Source: Ctenosaura bakeri (taxonomy: Eukaryota; Chordata; Lepidosauria; Squamata; Iguanidae). Taken from it: 64,000 nt of DNA. Positions 42,335 to 54,727 of the stretch are shown here, piece by piece (the first letter of the stretch is position 1; each line of letters starts with the position of its first letter). The notes below the pieces were generated by a model. That model saw only the letters and a list, made by a program, of their open reading frames with translations. It made no database searches and had not been told where the DNA came from. Position numbers and translations under genes: made by a program. The DNA is taken from contig CAOLHI010000656.1 in assembly GCA_948474755.1 (NCBI GenBank), positions 248,001 to 312,000 on the forward strand. Reading direction: 5' to 3'.

Positions 42335-42530
42335 GGCAATTTCCTCGCTATACCATTCTAGTGCTATTGTTCTGCTTTCAACCTCCTGTGGAATTCTGGG
42401 GTTTGTAGTTTCCTGAGGCCCAAGAGCTCGCTGGCTGAGAATTCTAAAGGCCCCTCCTGCAAGCCCCAGGATTCCATAGGAGGTTGGAAGTGGAATAAGA
42501 GCATTGTAACAGTGTAGGGCAGAAATAGCC
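42335..42530. mobile_element. GGCC foldback MITE, target duplication AAT
   Basis: Ends GGCAATTTCCTCGCTATACC and GTGTAGGGCAGAAATAGCC, flanked by AAT on both sides. Nested in copy B of the Tc/mariner-like element. Confidence 0.85.
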
Positions 42531-42600
42531 AATGCAATAAGAAGTTTAAGCTGGGAAAGAGTGGTGTCCTGTCCTAGCTGATCCCACAGTAGCTTGTGTT

Positions 42601-42728
42601 TTGTTGTGTGCCTTCAAGTTGTTTATGAGTCATGGAGACCCTAAGGTGAACTCACAGGTTTTCCCAGCAACATGTTTCTCAGACAAGGTTTGCCATTGCC
42701 TTCCTCTGAGGGTGAGAGGTTGTTATCT
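42601..42728 (-). mobile_element. SINE tail, reverse orientation
   Basis: TTGTTGTGTGCCTTCAAGTT, CATGGAGACCCTAAGGTGAA and GGTTTGCCATTGCCTTCCTC are the reverse complement of the Bov-B-tailed SINE 3' half. Nested in copy B. Confidence 0.75.
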
Positions 42729-42849
42729 GCCTACAATTGGCAAGGTAAACAGCAGCTGCCTCTATAATCCCTTACTGAGCATGTGTGAACAGCAAAACAT
42801 GGGGAAAACGGGAGAGCAGAGAAACTTTTCTCACCGCCTTCCCCAGGTA

Positions 42850-43303
42850 CAGTTGGCCTCTCACATTCACTAGGGTAGCGGATTCAGGACCCCAGCAGAA
42901 GTGGAAAAACCACAAATATACCTCTATGCCTGTGGAAGTGGGCCAAAGCATGGTGGGGCAAACAAGCACCCAGAGTCCAAAACAGCTAAGGGAAAGGGGG
43001 TGGGTTGACATGGTGGCCCTATACTTCCTCTCTCTGACCCATCTCTGCTTTCCTTGGGTGTGAGGGGCATCAGAGGAGGTTTGTGCTGCTGAGCAATTGG
43101 GGTATGAACTGTCTTTAGCTGACCAGACAGCACTGGTGGTGGTGGTGGCAGACGACAAAGAGGACCAGAGTTGTTGTTTTTTAAAGTCTGATTGGAGCTG
43201 CAGAGAGGGAAGGTTCCCCCTGGAAAGATGTGCCTGAGATGGGGCTGGCAGGGGTTGGAGAAACTCGCAAATAATCAAATCTATGAAAGTCAAACCTGCA
43301 AAT
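42850..43303. mobile_element. Tigger-like MITE nested in copy B
   Basis: Starts CAGTTGGCCTCTCACATTCA after TA, and ends near AATCTATGAAAGTCAAACCT GCAAATG. The final inverted-repeat bases are lost. The interior differs from the 14169 copy. Confidence 0.6.
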
Positions 43304-43369
43304 GAAAAAGCAAAGATCTATATGTTTGGCCACCAGTATGGAGAAAACTAGAAGCAGGTGGAAAAAAAG

Positions 43370-43541
43370 ATGATCCCTGGATGGATTTTAGTAAAAGCTT
43401 TTAAGTGACCTCTAGAAGACTCAGAATGTTTCTGTTTACTTATGCAAGGCTTAAGAAAAGATCATCCCTGGATGCGTTTTCAAAGAAGCTTTCAGGTGAT
43501 ATGTAAAAGATTCAAAATGTTTTTATTTACTTTTGCAAGGC
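43370..43541. repeat. Tandem duplication of ~85-90 bp
   Basis: GATGATCCCTGGATGGATTT...ACTTATGCAAGGC (43370-43450) is followed by GATCATCCCTGGATGCGTTT...ACTTTTGCAAGGC (43460-43541). The two units have diverged clearly. Copy A shows only one unit. Confidence 0.75.
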
Positions 43542-43740
43542 ATACTTGACCGGGTTGTTAAATTTCATGTGTGCACGAGGTTAAGTTTTGAATAAAATTT
43601 TGCTGAAGCATGTTGAACTACTCTTCTTTTTTGAGGTACAGAAACTTCTTCCCACGTTATTTCTGCCCCTGGTTCTAGATTTTCTGTTAAAAGAAGTAAG
43701 GCCCAGGAACACATCTACTTTGTTAACTGAAGTAAACCTG

Positions 43741-45594
43741 TAGTGTGTTTCTAAGAAGGTGCATAGCCTAAGGTCAGCTCCTAGAACTACACTCCTGTGG
43801 ATATGTACCCGAGGTGAAGCCCCGCTGTACTCAGGACAGGTAGAGTTGATCATGTGATTATCTACAGCAGCTTTGTCATCCAAATGGCATTTTTTAAAAA
43901 AGCCACTCATATGTGCACTTATCACAAGTAAATGCTATAGTCTCTAGTGGCCTTATGCTCAAAGGTAAGCATGCCTATAGTTCTTACTTTAGATTTTTTG
44001 TTGTTGTTGTTATTTGTTTAATATATTTATTCTAAAAGGAACATGACTGGAAAAGTAAAATATGCTGTTCATCCACATTAAGGTGTACCTAGTTGTAGTG
44101 GAAAGCAACTGAAGGGCCCAATCCCTCTTGTTGTCATCAAAGATAAGATACAAATTCCTTGCATTATTAATGTGTCAATGAGGTGTGGTTGGGCTGGGAC
44201 CTGGGAGGCTTAGCTTCAAGTTCCAGGGTATTTTTAAGGAGTTGTTGCTGGGTGGTATCCATTCTCCCATTCAAAAAGTTCATAAGCAGAGCCTTTTCTA
44301 GTACATGCAATCTGGACATTGTGACGAAAATGAGTTTGTTTGTTTTTTTAAAGGAGGTGCCTGATACAGAATTGCAAATGCATTTATACACATCAGTATC
44401 TTAGCAATTTTGTTATCCTGCTCACCACCAGAAAACATCTGAATTGCAAAGAAGAAAAATCCCTAGGACTCTTGTCAAAAGCGTAGAAAAATTGGTTTAA
44501 AAACAAAAGCAATCTGCAATTAAATATCTATTTTAGGATTTGGTTTGTAGAAAGCATTGAAATGGTGGGAATTGTGCCATTCACTCATTTGATTGTATGT
44601 CTCCATTAGGTACCCAAAAGACAGGATTGGGTTTTTATTTGGGCACACAACTATTATTTAAATATTTTGCCAAGTTCCCATTCAGACATGAAGCTCACTG
44701 TTAGACTGCAGGCCAATTGGGCTTTTTGATTCTGTCAGCTGTCTTGAGAGTTCTACCTCAAAGATCTGTTGTGAAGATAACATTTAGGGGTAGGAGAGCC
44801 ATACGTGCCTCATAGAACTCACTGAAGAAAAAGTGGGAAGTCAGTGTAACTAATGCTGACTTCTAATAATATCTGTGCTGACACCCCCCCCCACACACAT
44901 TTGCAACAGTCCACTGAACCAGAACTCCAGCAGCACAACCCTTCAGAGAATTAAGTCCCAGAGTTGTACTTCTGGGTCAGTGGGCACCAGATTGCTTTAT
45001 AATGTTTCCATTTCACTTTTGAGAAAAAAAGACACTGAAAAGTACTTGGCTCAGGTGGTTTCCCAAGATTCAAGTACAGCAATTTGCTATCAGGAAAATA
45101 ATATTGGGATCTATAACTGCCAGCCTCACCTCTCTCTCTCTAAAATTGTACCTGTACCCTTTAACACACACAATGAGTCCAACATTTGTAAGAGTCCCTC
45201 TGGGGCATGCAGGTTCTGTGATATTGCTGTGATCAAACCACAGGGTGGTGCAGAGACCTTCTCTTGCATTAATGTGGGTCTTCTGCCCCATTCATTCAGC
45301 TAAGACAAGCATACAAAATGTGCAAGCTTTCCATGAAGATAGGGAAGCAGTGATAAGGAGCACATCACCTGTTGGAGTTCTACCTGCTCAAGACATTCAG
45401 AGGGTGGGTGAAAAAAAGCAGGAGCCTTGTCTGAGCATGGTGTGCTTGTTGGAGGTTTTAAGCACCAGTTAGTGGGAATAAATTGCTGAGTCTTGTAACA
45501 TGTGACTGTTGGGAGAATGATAGACAACATAATGTATGTAGCCACAAAATTAAAATTGTCTCACAAAAGTTTTTTTTTTAAGGACTGTATACTC
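43741..45594. other. Intergenic DNA, IGFBP6-SPRYD3 interval
   Basis: No gene or named repeat recognised. A 142-codon open frame at 44875-45303 has no domain or codon features that I trust. Confidence 0.45.
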
Positions 45595-46085
45595 CCTTAC
45601 AAACCAGCCCAGGCTTTCTGATCTACTGGAGAGGTCCTTCTCTCTGTCCCACCCCCTTCATAGGTACATTTGGTGGGAACATGGGAGAGGGTCTTCTCAG
45701 TGGCTGCCCCCAGACTCTGGAACTCCCTTTCCAAAGACGTCAGACTAGCACCCTTCCTGCCTTCTTTCCAAAGACAATTAAGACATTTTTATTTCAGCAG
45801 GCATTTTATTATATGATCATTGCTTGGCTGAAGAAAGGTGCTGGTTATTTTTCATTGTGATTTGCTAGTTGTTTTAATATGTATTTTAACTTTGTTTTAA
45901 TTATTGCTCCTGTCTACTTTATGTTTTAACTTTTATATGTCACTTTTTAAACTTGGTCTTTTTAAGTATTGTAAGCCGCTTTGACTCCTTTTGAGGAAAA
46001 AAGCAGGGTGCAGATGATGATGATGATGATAAAAATAAATAATTATTAAAAATAAATAAATAATAATAATAATAATAATAATTTT
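45595..46085 (+). mobile_element. CR1/L2-clade LINE, 3'-terminal fragment
   Basis: Broken frames read like the LINE C-terminus with a 'FSVAAPRLWNSLP' type block (from TCTTCTCAGTGGCTGCCCCC and GACTCTGGAACTCCCTTTCC). A 3' region follows with TTGTAAGCCGCTTTGACTCC. It ends in GAT and AAT microsatellites typical of this tail. Confidence 0.7.
46012..46083. repeat. GAT and AAT microsatellites at LINE tail
   Basis: Runs of GAT (46012-46030) then AAATA/AAT units (to 46083), grown from the LINE 3' tail. Confidence 0.8.
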
Positions 46086-49000
46086 CATTCTATATATTGT
46101 CTCCTTTCTCTTGCAGCACTCCCATTCCTTTCCTGCAATGGGAAAAAATACAAAAATGTGCCTGTTCCTGTGTTTTTTAACAGCTATATCCCAGAGGCCA
46201 GGAAACTTTGCCAACTAAATTTCTGTATTGAGGCAGTTGTTAAAGGCAGGGGAGTGGACCCACTTTTTAAAAGGTTTCTCCTCTCTTTTGCCACTTCCCT
46301 TTCCTTTTCCCTGCAGTGCCCATTGCTTTTCTCTTCTTCCTCCTCTTGACTTTGTCTCCATTTTGCCCATTTTTGTATCTACCAGATGGAAACAGTGGAA
46401 ATTAGGAGAGTGCCAGAAAACTGTATGTTAAACCCATAGGGGAATTTCTCTGGGTTGCAGGGAAATTTCTTGCTGGATTATGATTGCAAGGTAACTTATT
46501 TGCAAGGTTTGACTATGTATTTTTATGCAGCAACACATTCAAGTTCGTCCAGGTTCTGTCACAAGTAAGTGTGCACAGAACTGTAATAACTGTCCCTCGC
46601 CTCTTCTCCCCTCACCTTTGCTGAGTTTAATAAGTACAAACTACTTTTGCACATCAAGATCAGTTTGCAGCAACTGAAGTAAGCTGAAGATGAGGAGGGG
46701 AAATAGAAAGAGGAGAAAGAAACAGGGGCATTTTAAAAACAGCTGAAAAGTGGGATGATACAGGATTAATTGGGACAGTGCCTGCCAAATCAGAACAGTT
46801 GGAGGACGTGCATTTCCCTAAGGAGGCCAAAGTGAAGGACACAGGAAACCACCCTGTTTTACCATAACAACTCTGGGGAGTAGATTAGGCTGAGAGTTAG
46901 CAACCTCTTCTTACCTTCTTTTCATTTTGAATATTTTTATTTTCTTTGGGAATAATTTTGCAGTGATTTTGTCTAGTTTATAAACAAAAGGCTGCAATGA
47001 GCCAACAGCTTCCTGACTAGGGAAACTTTTTTTTTCCTTGCTGTTCCTTGGAACTTGGAAAAGGGCTCTCCCTCCCTCCCTCCAAATTTTATTCCATTTG
47101 GATCTAGACAGAATATTTGGAATAGTTCAAGTTTCCAGTCCACCTCGGCAGTCCACCACTTCCCCAGCTATTTCCCTCCTTGGCAAAATGCTTTCCAAAA
47201 AAACATAACATCCATCACTTCTGTTGCTTTTTTGGCTGGGGGAGCGACTCACATGCCTGCTTGGCAGCCCTAAGCATCTGGGGCAGCTGAGAATGAAGAA
47301 CCCTTTAGATTGCAAAAAATAAAAATAAAGGAGAAAGGGCCTCCGAGTATGTACATAGAGTAATATTTACTTAGGCATATCAGAGGTTGCCACCTGACCA
47401 AGAAGAAAGCCACTGTAGTTGCCCTTGTGCCTTTAGCAACATCTTGATCTGCATACACCAGTTTGGATGAAGATGTCACTGTTCCTCTGGGTGCTTCTGA
47501 ATAAGCAAGATCTTCCAGAAAGGCTGGCAGTCCTCTTTATGAGTAGCTACATCTGGACACCAAGGAATGGAATGCAATAGGAGACATGACTTCAATATTG
47601 GCTTGCCAGCTAGCTAGGGGAACTAAACAGCCTAGTTAGCTTCAGGGACTATGAGAAATGTATTCTGTGGAAATCAGCAGGTGAATCTGCCTGCTAACCG
47701 TGTCAAATTAAGGTTACAGAGCTTGGCAACCTTGTGCTCTTCTCTTGTACCATCGGGCAGAAAGAGAATTTTGGAAGATGCAACTTGACATCAGAAGTGA
47801 AAGTAGTGAAAGCCACAGTTGCCAACATTTTTCTTCTGCACAATTTGAACGGGTATAGGGCCTTACCTTTAATGCCTTTGTTAACCCATGAACCTTGTTG
47901 CTGAATAAATGTGCATAGAGAGAAACAAGAGCATTTAGCTAAAGCTTTCTCTCCCTGCTCTTTGGTTCTGTCACATGTTGCACTTGCAAATTCTGAAGAA
48001 ATACTGTGAGTGCACATGTCCTTTTATAGACTTACAACAGACCTCTGCAGAAGCCTTTTTGCACTCCCTTCGGCATCATGCCAGAGGAATCTATGCTCTT
48101 GACTTTTGGCACTGGCTCCCTGAGCCTTGGGCCATGAAAGAGATGCAGCTCTTGGGAGTCTGGAGGAATGCTCCCTGACCTGACCTGCAGAGAAGGAGCA
48201 GTCAGACAAGATGTACTTTCCAGGAATTATCCCTCCTGCCCCCACTATCCATCCTCAGAGCTTCAGAGCCTCAAACGGCAGTGCTGCTGTAGGGCACAGG
48301 AGGAAAAATGACTGGGGAAGCACATGATGCAAGGGGGATGGTAGCAAGAAACTGAAGGTGGCTCAGGGAGACCAGGCCCTTTTAAAGGGCTGTCTGGAAT
48401 TCTGGTCCTTGCCTTAAGACAGCTACTGCTGATCAGTTTACCAAAGAACAATTGCAGCTTGGACAAGTTACTTTTGTACTACAACACCCAGAATCTTGCT
48501 GGTCATCTTACTAGGGGACTGATGGAGTTAAAGTACAGAAAGCAACTTCATACTCCGAGACCATGGATGACAGTTTGATAAGGGAAGAAGGTTTATGGAG
48601 AGAGGGTTGTGCTTCTTCTGTATACGTGTTGCCAACCAGGTAGACAGACAGACACACTCTCTTTCTCTCTCTCACCAATTTTAAAGCCTCTGGGCCAGCA
48701 GCCAAAGATGTCTTAAGTGTTTCAAAGCCACAGATTTGGGCTAGTTGCTAGAAGTTTTTTTAATTGAAGTTTTAAAATAAAAGTCAGTATATTAATTGAG
48801 TGCATACATGAAATGTGTAACTCCAAATTTCTAAATCATAGAGATCAATCCTGGTACTCTGTTTTGCATGATGCCCACATCTACATTCCCATACTAGCCA
48901 TCTTCAGAATGATGGTCACTAGGCAGGTTATAAAAATTCCATATAAAAAGAAAGTGGCAGCTCGTTCCATTGTATATGTTACCATCTGAAGCTACAGGAG

Positions 49001-50169
49001 CAAAGAGGAACTGTTTCTGTAATAAGCTGATGTAAGAATCCGGGAGTCCAGTGTCATTCCCCAATCTGACCTTGACTCTGACCAGGTATCAGAACTGTTG
49101 AAGTCACAAACTGGCATCCCTAAGTGGAGTTAAAGAAAGAAAGAGTTACACTGCCCATAAAATCCGTTCCTTTTACTCCACTGATACAGATTGTGGCTGC
49201 AGTAGAGCTTCCTCCAGGGACACTATTTTATTCCCACTCACTTTTTACAGAGCATTCAAACACTGCTGTCAACATGGCATTCCATTTTCTTCTGTGTACT
49301 CCTCCTGTGCTTCCTTCAAACATGATTTCTAGTAATCTTTGGTCATAAAATAAAATAAAGCTAGAGTAGAGAGGAACCTCTCTCCTAAGGTAGACAAGTG
49401 AACAGCTGCTAAGATGTTCAAGAGCTCCTGGATCTTTTGTTAAATATATTCTATCAGCAGGTACAGCCTTCTTGTTTCCTGATGAGATTTGGTGGGAGAT
49501 GAATGATAACCTGCCTGTTCTAATTGACTCAGTGTCTATTTCTATCTTGATAGGGATGTTGGAATAGAATTCTCCTAAGAATGTAGAAAACAGCTCAGCT
49601 TTTAGGACCAGAATCTAATGCATTGTTTCTACTCACTCTCCCTCTGTGGAGTGTTGCAGTTTTTATCTTAAGTGTACATGTGTGTGGGCAAGGTCTCGAC
49701 ATCACCACCTTGCATACTTCTACAGGGAGTGGGTGGCACAATTTGTTTCTTTACCTCAGGCAATGAACTGTCTGAATACAAAGATCCCACCAATGCCTCA
49801 CCAATGGAACAGATGATTCATAGAGCAAGGGCAGAAGATAAGAGTTAAGTTTAGCAGAGAGCTCAAGTTTGAAATGGTTTGCAAAGCATAGCCCAAGGCC
49901 TCGTGATGAAGTCACAGTTGTGGTGAGGACTAACTACACTGCCCTGGTTTGAATATCCTGACTGTATTCATCTCTGCTAAGTTTTTCTTAATTTGCTGGT
50001 GTTGTTTTGTTCTAATTGTATACTGGCTACCACACAGTTGTTCTTACCAAGTGGAAATAAACATATTAAATGAAAACAAAAGGAAAACAGTGGTGGTGAG
50101 GAGTTATGAAAATGCTCAAGAGGAAATGCTGAATTAAAATACAAGTGCCAGATTACTAAGAGAAGCCTT
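46086..50169. other. Intergenic DNA with no recognised feature
   Basis: About 4 kb of moderately AT-rich sequence without clear transposons, coding exons or CpG islands. The scarcity of recognisable repeats is itself unlike the neighbouring DNA; I see no positive sign of function. Confidence 0.4.
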
Positions 50170-50640
50170 CTCCCAGGGATGAGCAGCACGTGACCCTCCA
50201 AGTGTTTATGGACTGCAGATCCCATCAGACCAACTTGGCATTGTAAATGGTGAAGATGATGGGATTGGCAGTCCACTAACATCTGGAGGGCCACTCATTG
50301 CCCATCCCTGCTTTTATCTGAGGTCATTGTGTGTTCCTGGGAAGCTCACATGCCAAGTTATAATGGCAACAACCTGCCTCTCCCTTGTCTAGCTTGGCAG
50401 GAAGGCGTGAAAGACTTCATAAAATTGAGCAATTTCACAGCTGAAAAAGAGAACCGAGATGTCACAGCTCCTCCGCCAAGCAAACTAGACCTGGATTATC
50501 ATCTACCACAGATGGGACTTGTGCAGTCTTCCAGATGTTGTTGCGGCTCCCAGATTCCTCACCGCTGACTGCTAGCTAAGACTGCTCAGAGCTGCAGCCC
50601 AATATCTGGAGGACTGCATGATTCCTGCCTCTGCTCCATA
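50170..50640. mobile_element. Two short foldback MITEs (GGGATG / CATCCC ends)
   Basis: First at about 50172-50312 (CCAGGGATGAGCAGCACGTG; GGCCACTCATTGCCCATCCC). Second about 50505-50640 (CAGTCTTCCAGATGTTGTTG; ATATCTGGAGGACTGCATGA). Both have inverted ends and the shared inner phrase, as at 18662. Confidence 0.6.
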
Positions 50641-51284
50641 TGGTTATAGCATGGCAGGGAATTGTTCTCTCATCAGTGTGACCCGGATCATTGCCCTACC
50701 ATCAGTTCCCACCATCCTGGGACACTGTGAGCAGGTGCTTTGTTGAGAATGATGCACTCTTACATCAGTGTTGAGGACACAGTCAAAATAATCACCAAAT
50801 GGGGAGCACAAGGTCTGGTTCTGCTAAAATGCTTTCTTATAGGACCTTGTTTCCATCTGTGCTTTGTTTCAAGACTCCCAGTGGGCTGTTGAAAGAGGTG
50901 CACTTAATGAACACTGAAGTGGTTATTGATTGGGCTTTTATTTAATGGCTACCAGTTATTACACTCAGGGGACAAGGGTTCTTGCTGTGGTATGAGAGCA
51001 TTTTTGAGATGGGATGGTGGTGATTGCTGGATGGTGCTCAGTGAGTCTCAGAGCTATGGAACTGGGTAGCCATGTGATCCTTGCACTTTGGACTTATAAC
51101 GTACACTGGCACGGACCCGAGCTTGGAAATAGTACCTTTGGGGGACTGTGGCTACCACAGTCTCCATGCTGGCTGGGGTGTTCTGGGAGTTACAGTCCAA
51201 AATAACATCATTTTACAAGCTCTTATTTGTATTTCCTGTGCCTGGGACAGGCTCCCAAATCTGTGCTGCTTTCCCCAACAGTTA
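50641..51284. other. Intergenic DNA
   Basis: Nothing recognised apart from a degenerate MITE-like phrase (TGTTCTGGGAGTTACAGTCC) near 51178. Confidence 0.4.
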
Positions 51285-51500
51285 AGCAATTTTATTTTAT
51301 TTCATTTCATTTGGTTTATATCCTGCCTAAGTCCCAATATGGGACTGACTTACCGTATCAGTTAAAACAAAGTAACTAAAACAGTATGTGCTACAAAAGT
51401 AAAAAGAGCAATACAATTAAAGCCTTAATTTTGAAACGTTAGTTTAAAACAATTAAAAACACATATTAAGTAATAAAAATAGCATGTACATTGCACATCC
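51285..51500 (-). mobile_element. LINE 3'-tail fragment
   Basis: TTTTATTTTATTTCATTTCA, TTGGTTTATATCCTGCCTAA and CCAATATGGGACTGACTTAC are the reverse complement of the squamate CR1/L2-type 3' tail. Confidence 0.5.
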
Positions 51501-51510
51501 TTCTATTTGT

Positions 51511-54130
51511 AGTGTTGTTGTTAACTGCCATCAGATTGACTTCAGTTTATGGTGACCCTATGGAGACCTCTGAGCCATCCTGTCATCACCCACCCTGTTC
51601 AGGTCTTGCAGATTCAGGGATGTGTCTTCCTTGATTGAGTCTCTCCATCGGTAATACATTCTTTCTCTTTCCCTACCACCTTCCACCTTATCAAGCATTA
51701 TTGCCTGTTCTAGTGAGTCATGTTTTCTGATAATATGCCCAAAGTACAACAGCCTCAGTTTAGTCATTTCGGTTTCTAGGGAGAGTTCAGGCTTGATTTG
51801 CTCTAGGACCCATTCATTTGTCTTTTTAGCCGTCCAGGGTACATAAAACTCTTCTCTAGCACATGTTGAATGAGTTGATTTTCTTCCTATCAGCTTTCTT
51901 CACTGTCCAGTTTTCACAACCCTACATAAAAATTGGAAACACGATGACATGGGCAAGCCTAACTTGAATATTCAATTATATATCTTTACACTTTAGGATC
52001 TTGTCTAGTTCCTTCATAGCTGCCCTTCTGAGTCCTAGTCTTCTTTTGATTTCTTGACTGCAGTCTCCATTCTGATTAACAACTGAGCAAAAATATGAAG
52101 ATCTTTAACTATTTAAATGTCTTCATTCTCTACTTTAAAGGGAAATAAATAATCTGTGGTCACTATTTTTGTTTTCTTAATGTTCAGCTGTAAACCTGTC
52201 TGCATTTTCTGTCTTGACTTTCTTCAGTAATCGTTCCAAATCTTTGCTGTTTTCTGCTAGTAGTATGGTGTTATCTGCCTATCTTGAACTGCTATATTCC
52301 TTTGACTGAATCTAGTCCTGCTTTACATATGATATGTTCAATGTACCAGTTAAACAAACTGGGTGATAAAATATAACCTTGTGTGATTTGCTTGCCAGTT
52401 GGAAACCATTCTGTTTCTCTCTATTCTGTCCTAACAGTAGCTTCTTGTCCTGAGTACAGGTTACACATGAGGTCAATCAGATGTTATGAAACACCAATTT
52501 CTTTCAAAATGATCCATAGTTTCTCATGATCTATACTATCAAAAGCTTTGCTATAATCAATAAAGCACAGGCTGATTTTCTTTGAAATTCTTTGGTGTGT
52601 TTCCTGATTCAATGTATGTTTGCAATATGATCCCTAACACCTCTTCCTTTCCTGAATCCAGCTCAGACATCTGACCTTTCTTGTTCTATATATGATAGAA
52701 GTGTTTATTGTAGAATTTTGAGAATGACTTTGCTTGCATGGGAAATTAATTCAATGGTCCTGGAGTTACTGCAATCTCTGGTGTCCCCTTTCTTGGGGAA
52801 TGGAATATATATGGAGCATTTCCAACCTGTGGGCCAGAATTTTGTTTTCTACATTTGTTGACTGATTTTAGTTAGAACTACAGTAGATCCTGCCTCTGTA
52901 GATGGAAGCAGCTCCATTGGTATGCCATCTGTCCCTGGTGCTTTATTTCTCCCAAGTCGTCTTGTTACCCTGTATGTTGGGGGTTCGGGCCCAAATAAAA
53001 ACACAAGTTGGGGGAATTTAGCTTGAGCATTCTCTTGGCTGAACGAGAGGCAGGGTAACGTTAGCAAGGATCTTTAACCCTATGTATACAGCGGCGGGTC
53101 AGAGAGCGGCTAGACAAGGTTTTCAAAATAATAAACAATATTTTATTAAAGACAAGAAACACGCAAGACAAGACATAAACTAACTAGCTGAGAAATAGAA
53201 ACGGAGAGCTTTTCGGGAAAGGCAATAGGACACCTGGTCTCGTAGTCCTGGAGAGAAGCGGGGTTCCGGGGAAGAAAGCTCAGCAGGGCTCGCTGAGGGG
53301 AGTTTCCTTAGACAACTGGCAGCAAGGCAGGATGGAAGTCCAAAGTAGTCCGAAGACTGTTTGGAAATGAGGGGTTTTTATAGGGGAGTTTGTGCCTACT
53401 GGCCATGGCATGCCAGGTGAGAACAAAGGGAGTTTAGAGCTGGACAAAGGATTTGGAAAAGGTCAAGTTTGCATGATGAGCTTAACGCTCGACGACAATA
53501 GTTTAGCCAGTATGTAAATGTCCTGTCTAAAAGGACTGGTTCGGCTGAGAGCCGTGCAGCTATTGTAAGGTTTGCAGTTGGAAGTTCCCTGAAGCTACAA
53601 GCGAGGCTTGAGTTGCTGGCCTCAATAGGGTCTGGAATGTAAAACCATTAGCGGCTGCACCCTGTCCGTGCTTGTCCGGAGAACCTCGCAAACACGTGGA
53701 GTGAGGTGGCCGGAGAAAGGTCAAGCAAAGGTCGAATTGTTTGATATCAGAATGATATCTGGGGTCCTCACCAACAGTGCCATAGCTGGAGTAACAGTCT
53801 GAGTGCAGCTTTCACTTCACTTTCTAAAACTGGTAGTTCATTTTCATATGGTTCTCCTTTCAAACAATTTGTCAACCTTTTAATGTCTTCTATGTCATTT
53901 TTCTGGGTATTCTTTCCATTATCTTTTTTACCTGTACTTGGTCATGTAATGTTTTTCCCTACTGGTTGTAGAGCATCTCCACTCTTGGTTTGAATTTCCC
54001 TCTGATTATTTTAATCTTGTAAAAGAGGTCTCTTGTTCTTCCTTTTTTGTTGTCATCTTCTATTTCTTTGCATTTTTTATTTTAGTAGTTCTCCTTGTCC
54101 CTGCACATAAGTTATTGAACAGTTGCATTC
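51511..54130 (-). mobile_element. Bov-B (RTE clade) LINE, degenerate, split by a solo LTR
   Basis: Minus strand. Recognisable reverse-transcriptase pieces include LGRNKAPGTDGIPMELL (about 52900-52970) and the C-terminal LRLLYFGHIIRKHDSLEQAI (51558-51767), separated by frame breaks. The 3' end at 51511-51560 has the Bov-B tail shared with the SINEs here. More of the same LINE continues at 53777-54130 beyond the LTR. Not capable of activity. Confidence 0.75.
52975..53776 (-). mobile_element. Solo LTR of an endogenous retrovirus-like element, 802 bp
   Basis: On the minus strand it begins TGTTGG and ends CCAACA (perfect 6-bp inverted ends). It has a TATA box (TATAAAA, 53375-53382) and AATAAA (53142-53147) in the right order for U3-R-U5. 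No internal gag/pol/env sequence is attached. Flanking bases (tgta/gtgc) do not form a clear target duplication. Confidence 0.75.
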
Positions 54131-54727
54131 AGGGTTCTGACTCTTTTTCTGTTTGGTGGAACTGAAAGCCACTGAGAGTCCAGCAGAGCTAACAGACACA
54201 TAATCCTGACAAGATCAAGGTGAGAAAAGTCATATCTGTCTCATAATCAGGGCTAAAGCCAGGTTGAAATGGATCTAGATAATCCACTGAATGGTTATAG
54301 AGTTTTAAGATTGTCAGTGCTGAAATTTTACATTCATATTATTCCGACAGTGGGCTTGTCCTCTGTTCTTGTTCTGTAAAAAACAAGCAAGAGAACTGCT
54401 GACTTCTAATATAATCTAATTTTCTCTTCTCTTCTTAGCTATTTTGAGTGGTGGAAAGTGGGATGGACTGCAGGCACAAAGCAAAAATAGAGTCTGCATG
54501 AGTGTGGTCTTATTGCAACCACTCATCCATCTCTTTGCAACCAATGAAGAAATTTGCAAGGGTCTGTCCCCTTGGCTTAGGTATGTGCATGGGAAGCAGA
54601 CTTCATGTTGTATTCCACTTTAGGCTGAAAGATGTCTTGTGATAGCCCCTTTCCTTTATTAAATAATGGAAGATGGGCATCTCCACAATCTAAAGCAATG
54701 CTACAGCAAATGTCCTTGAGTATATTT
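54131..54727. other. Intergenic DNA
   Basis: No gene or repeat recognised. Confidence 0.4.

Larger units (their letters stand above)
42118..43740. mobile_element. Tc/mariner-like element, copy B, swollen by three insertions
   Basis: TA-flanked. Left end GGGGTATAGCTCGGTTAACA, right end TTTGTTAACTGAAGTAAACC. Blocks such as GAACAGCAAAACA...GGGAGAGCAGA align with copy A at 35234-35910. The alignment is broken by a GGCC MITE, a SINE and a Tigger-like MITE. Confidence 0.7.

Noticed and set aside
40024..42530. Clustered repeats as a CRISPR or other prokaryote-type array
   Set aside because: The units are whole 180-200 bp transposons with their own target duplications, irregular spacing and a vertebrate setting.
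44875..45303. 142-codon open frame in the IGFBP6-SPRYD3 interval
   Set aside because: No domain, signal or splice context; composition is like the surrounding non-coding DNA.
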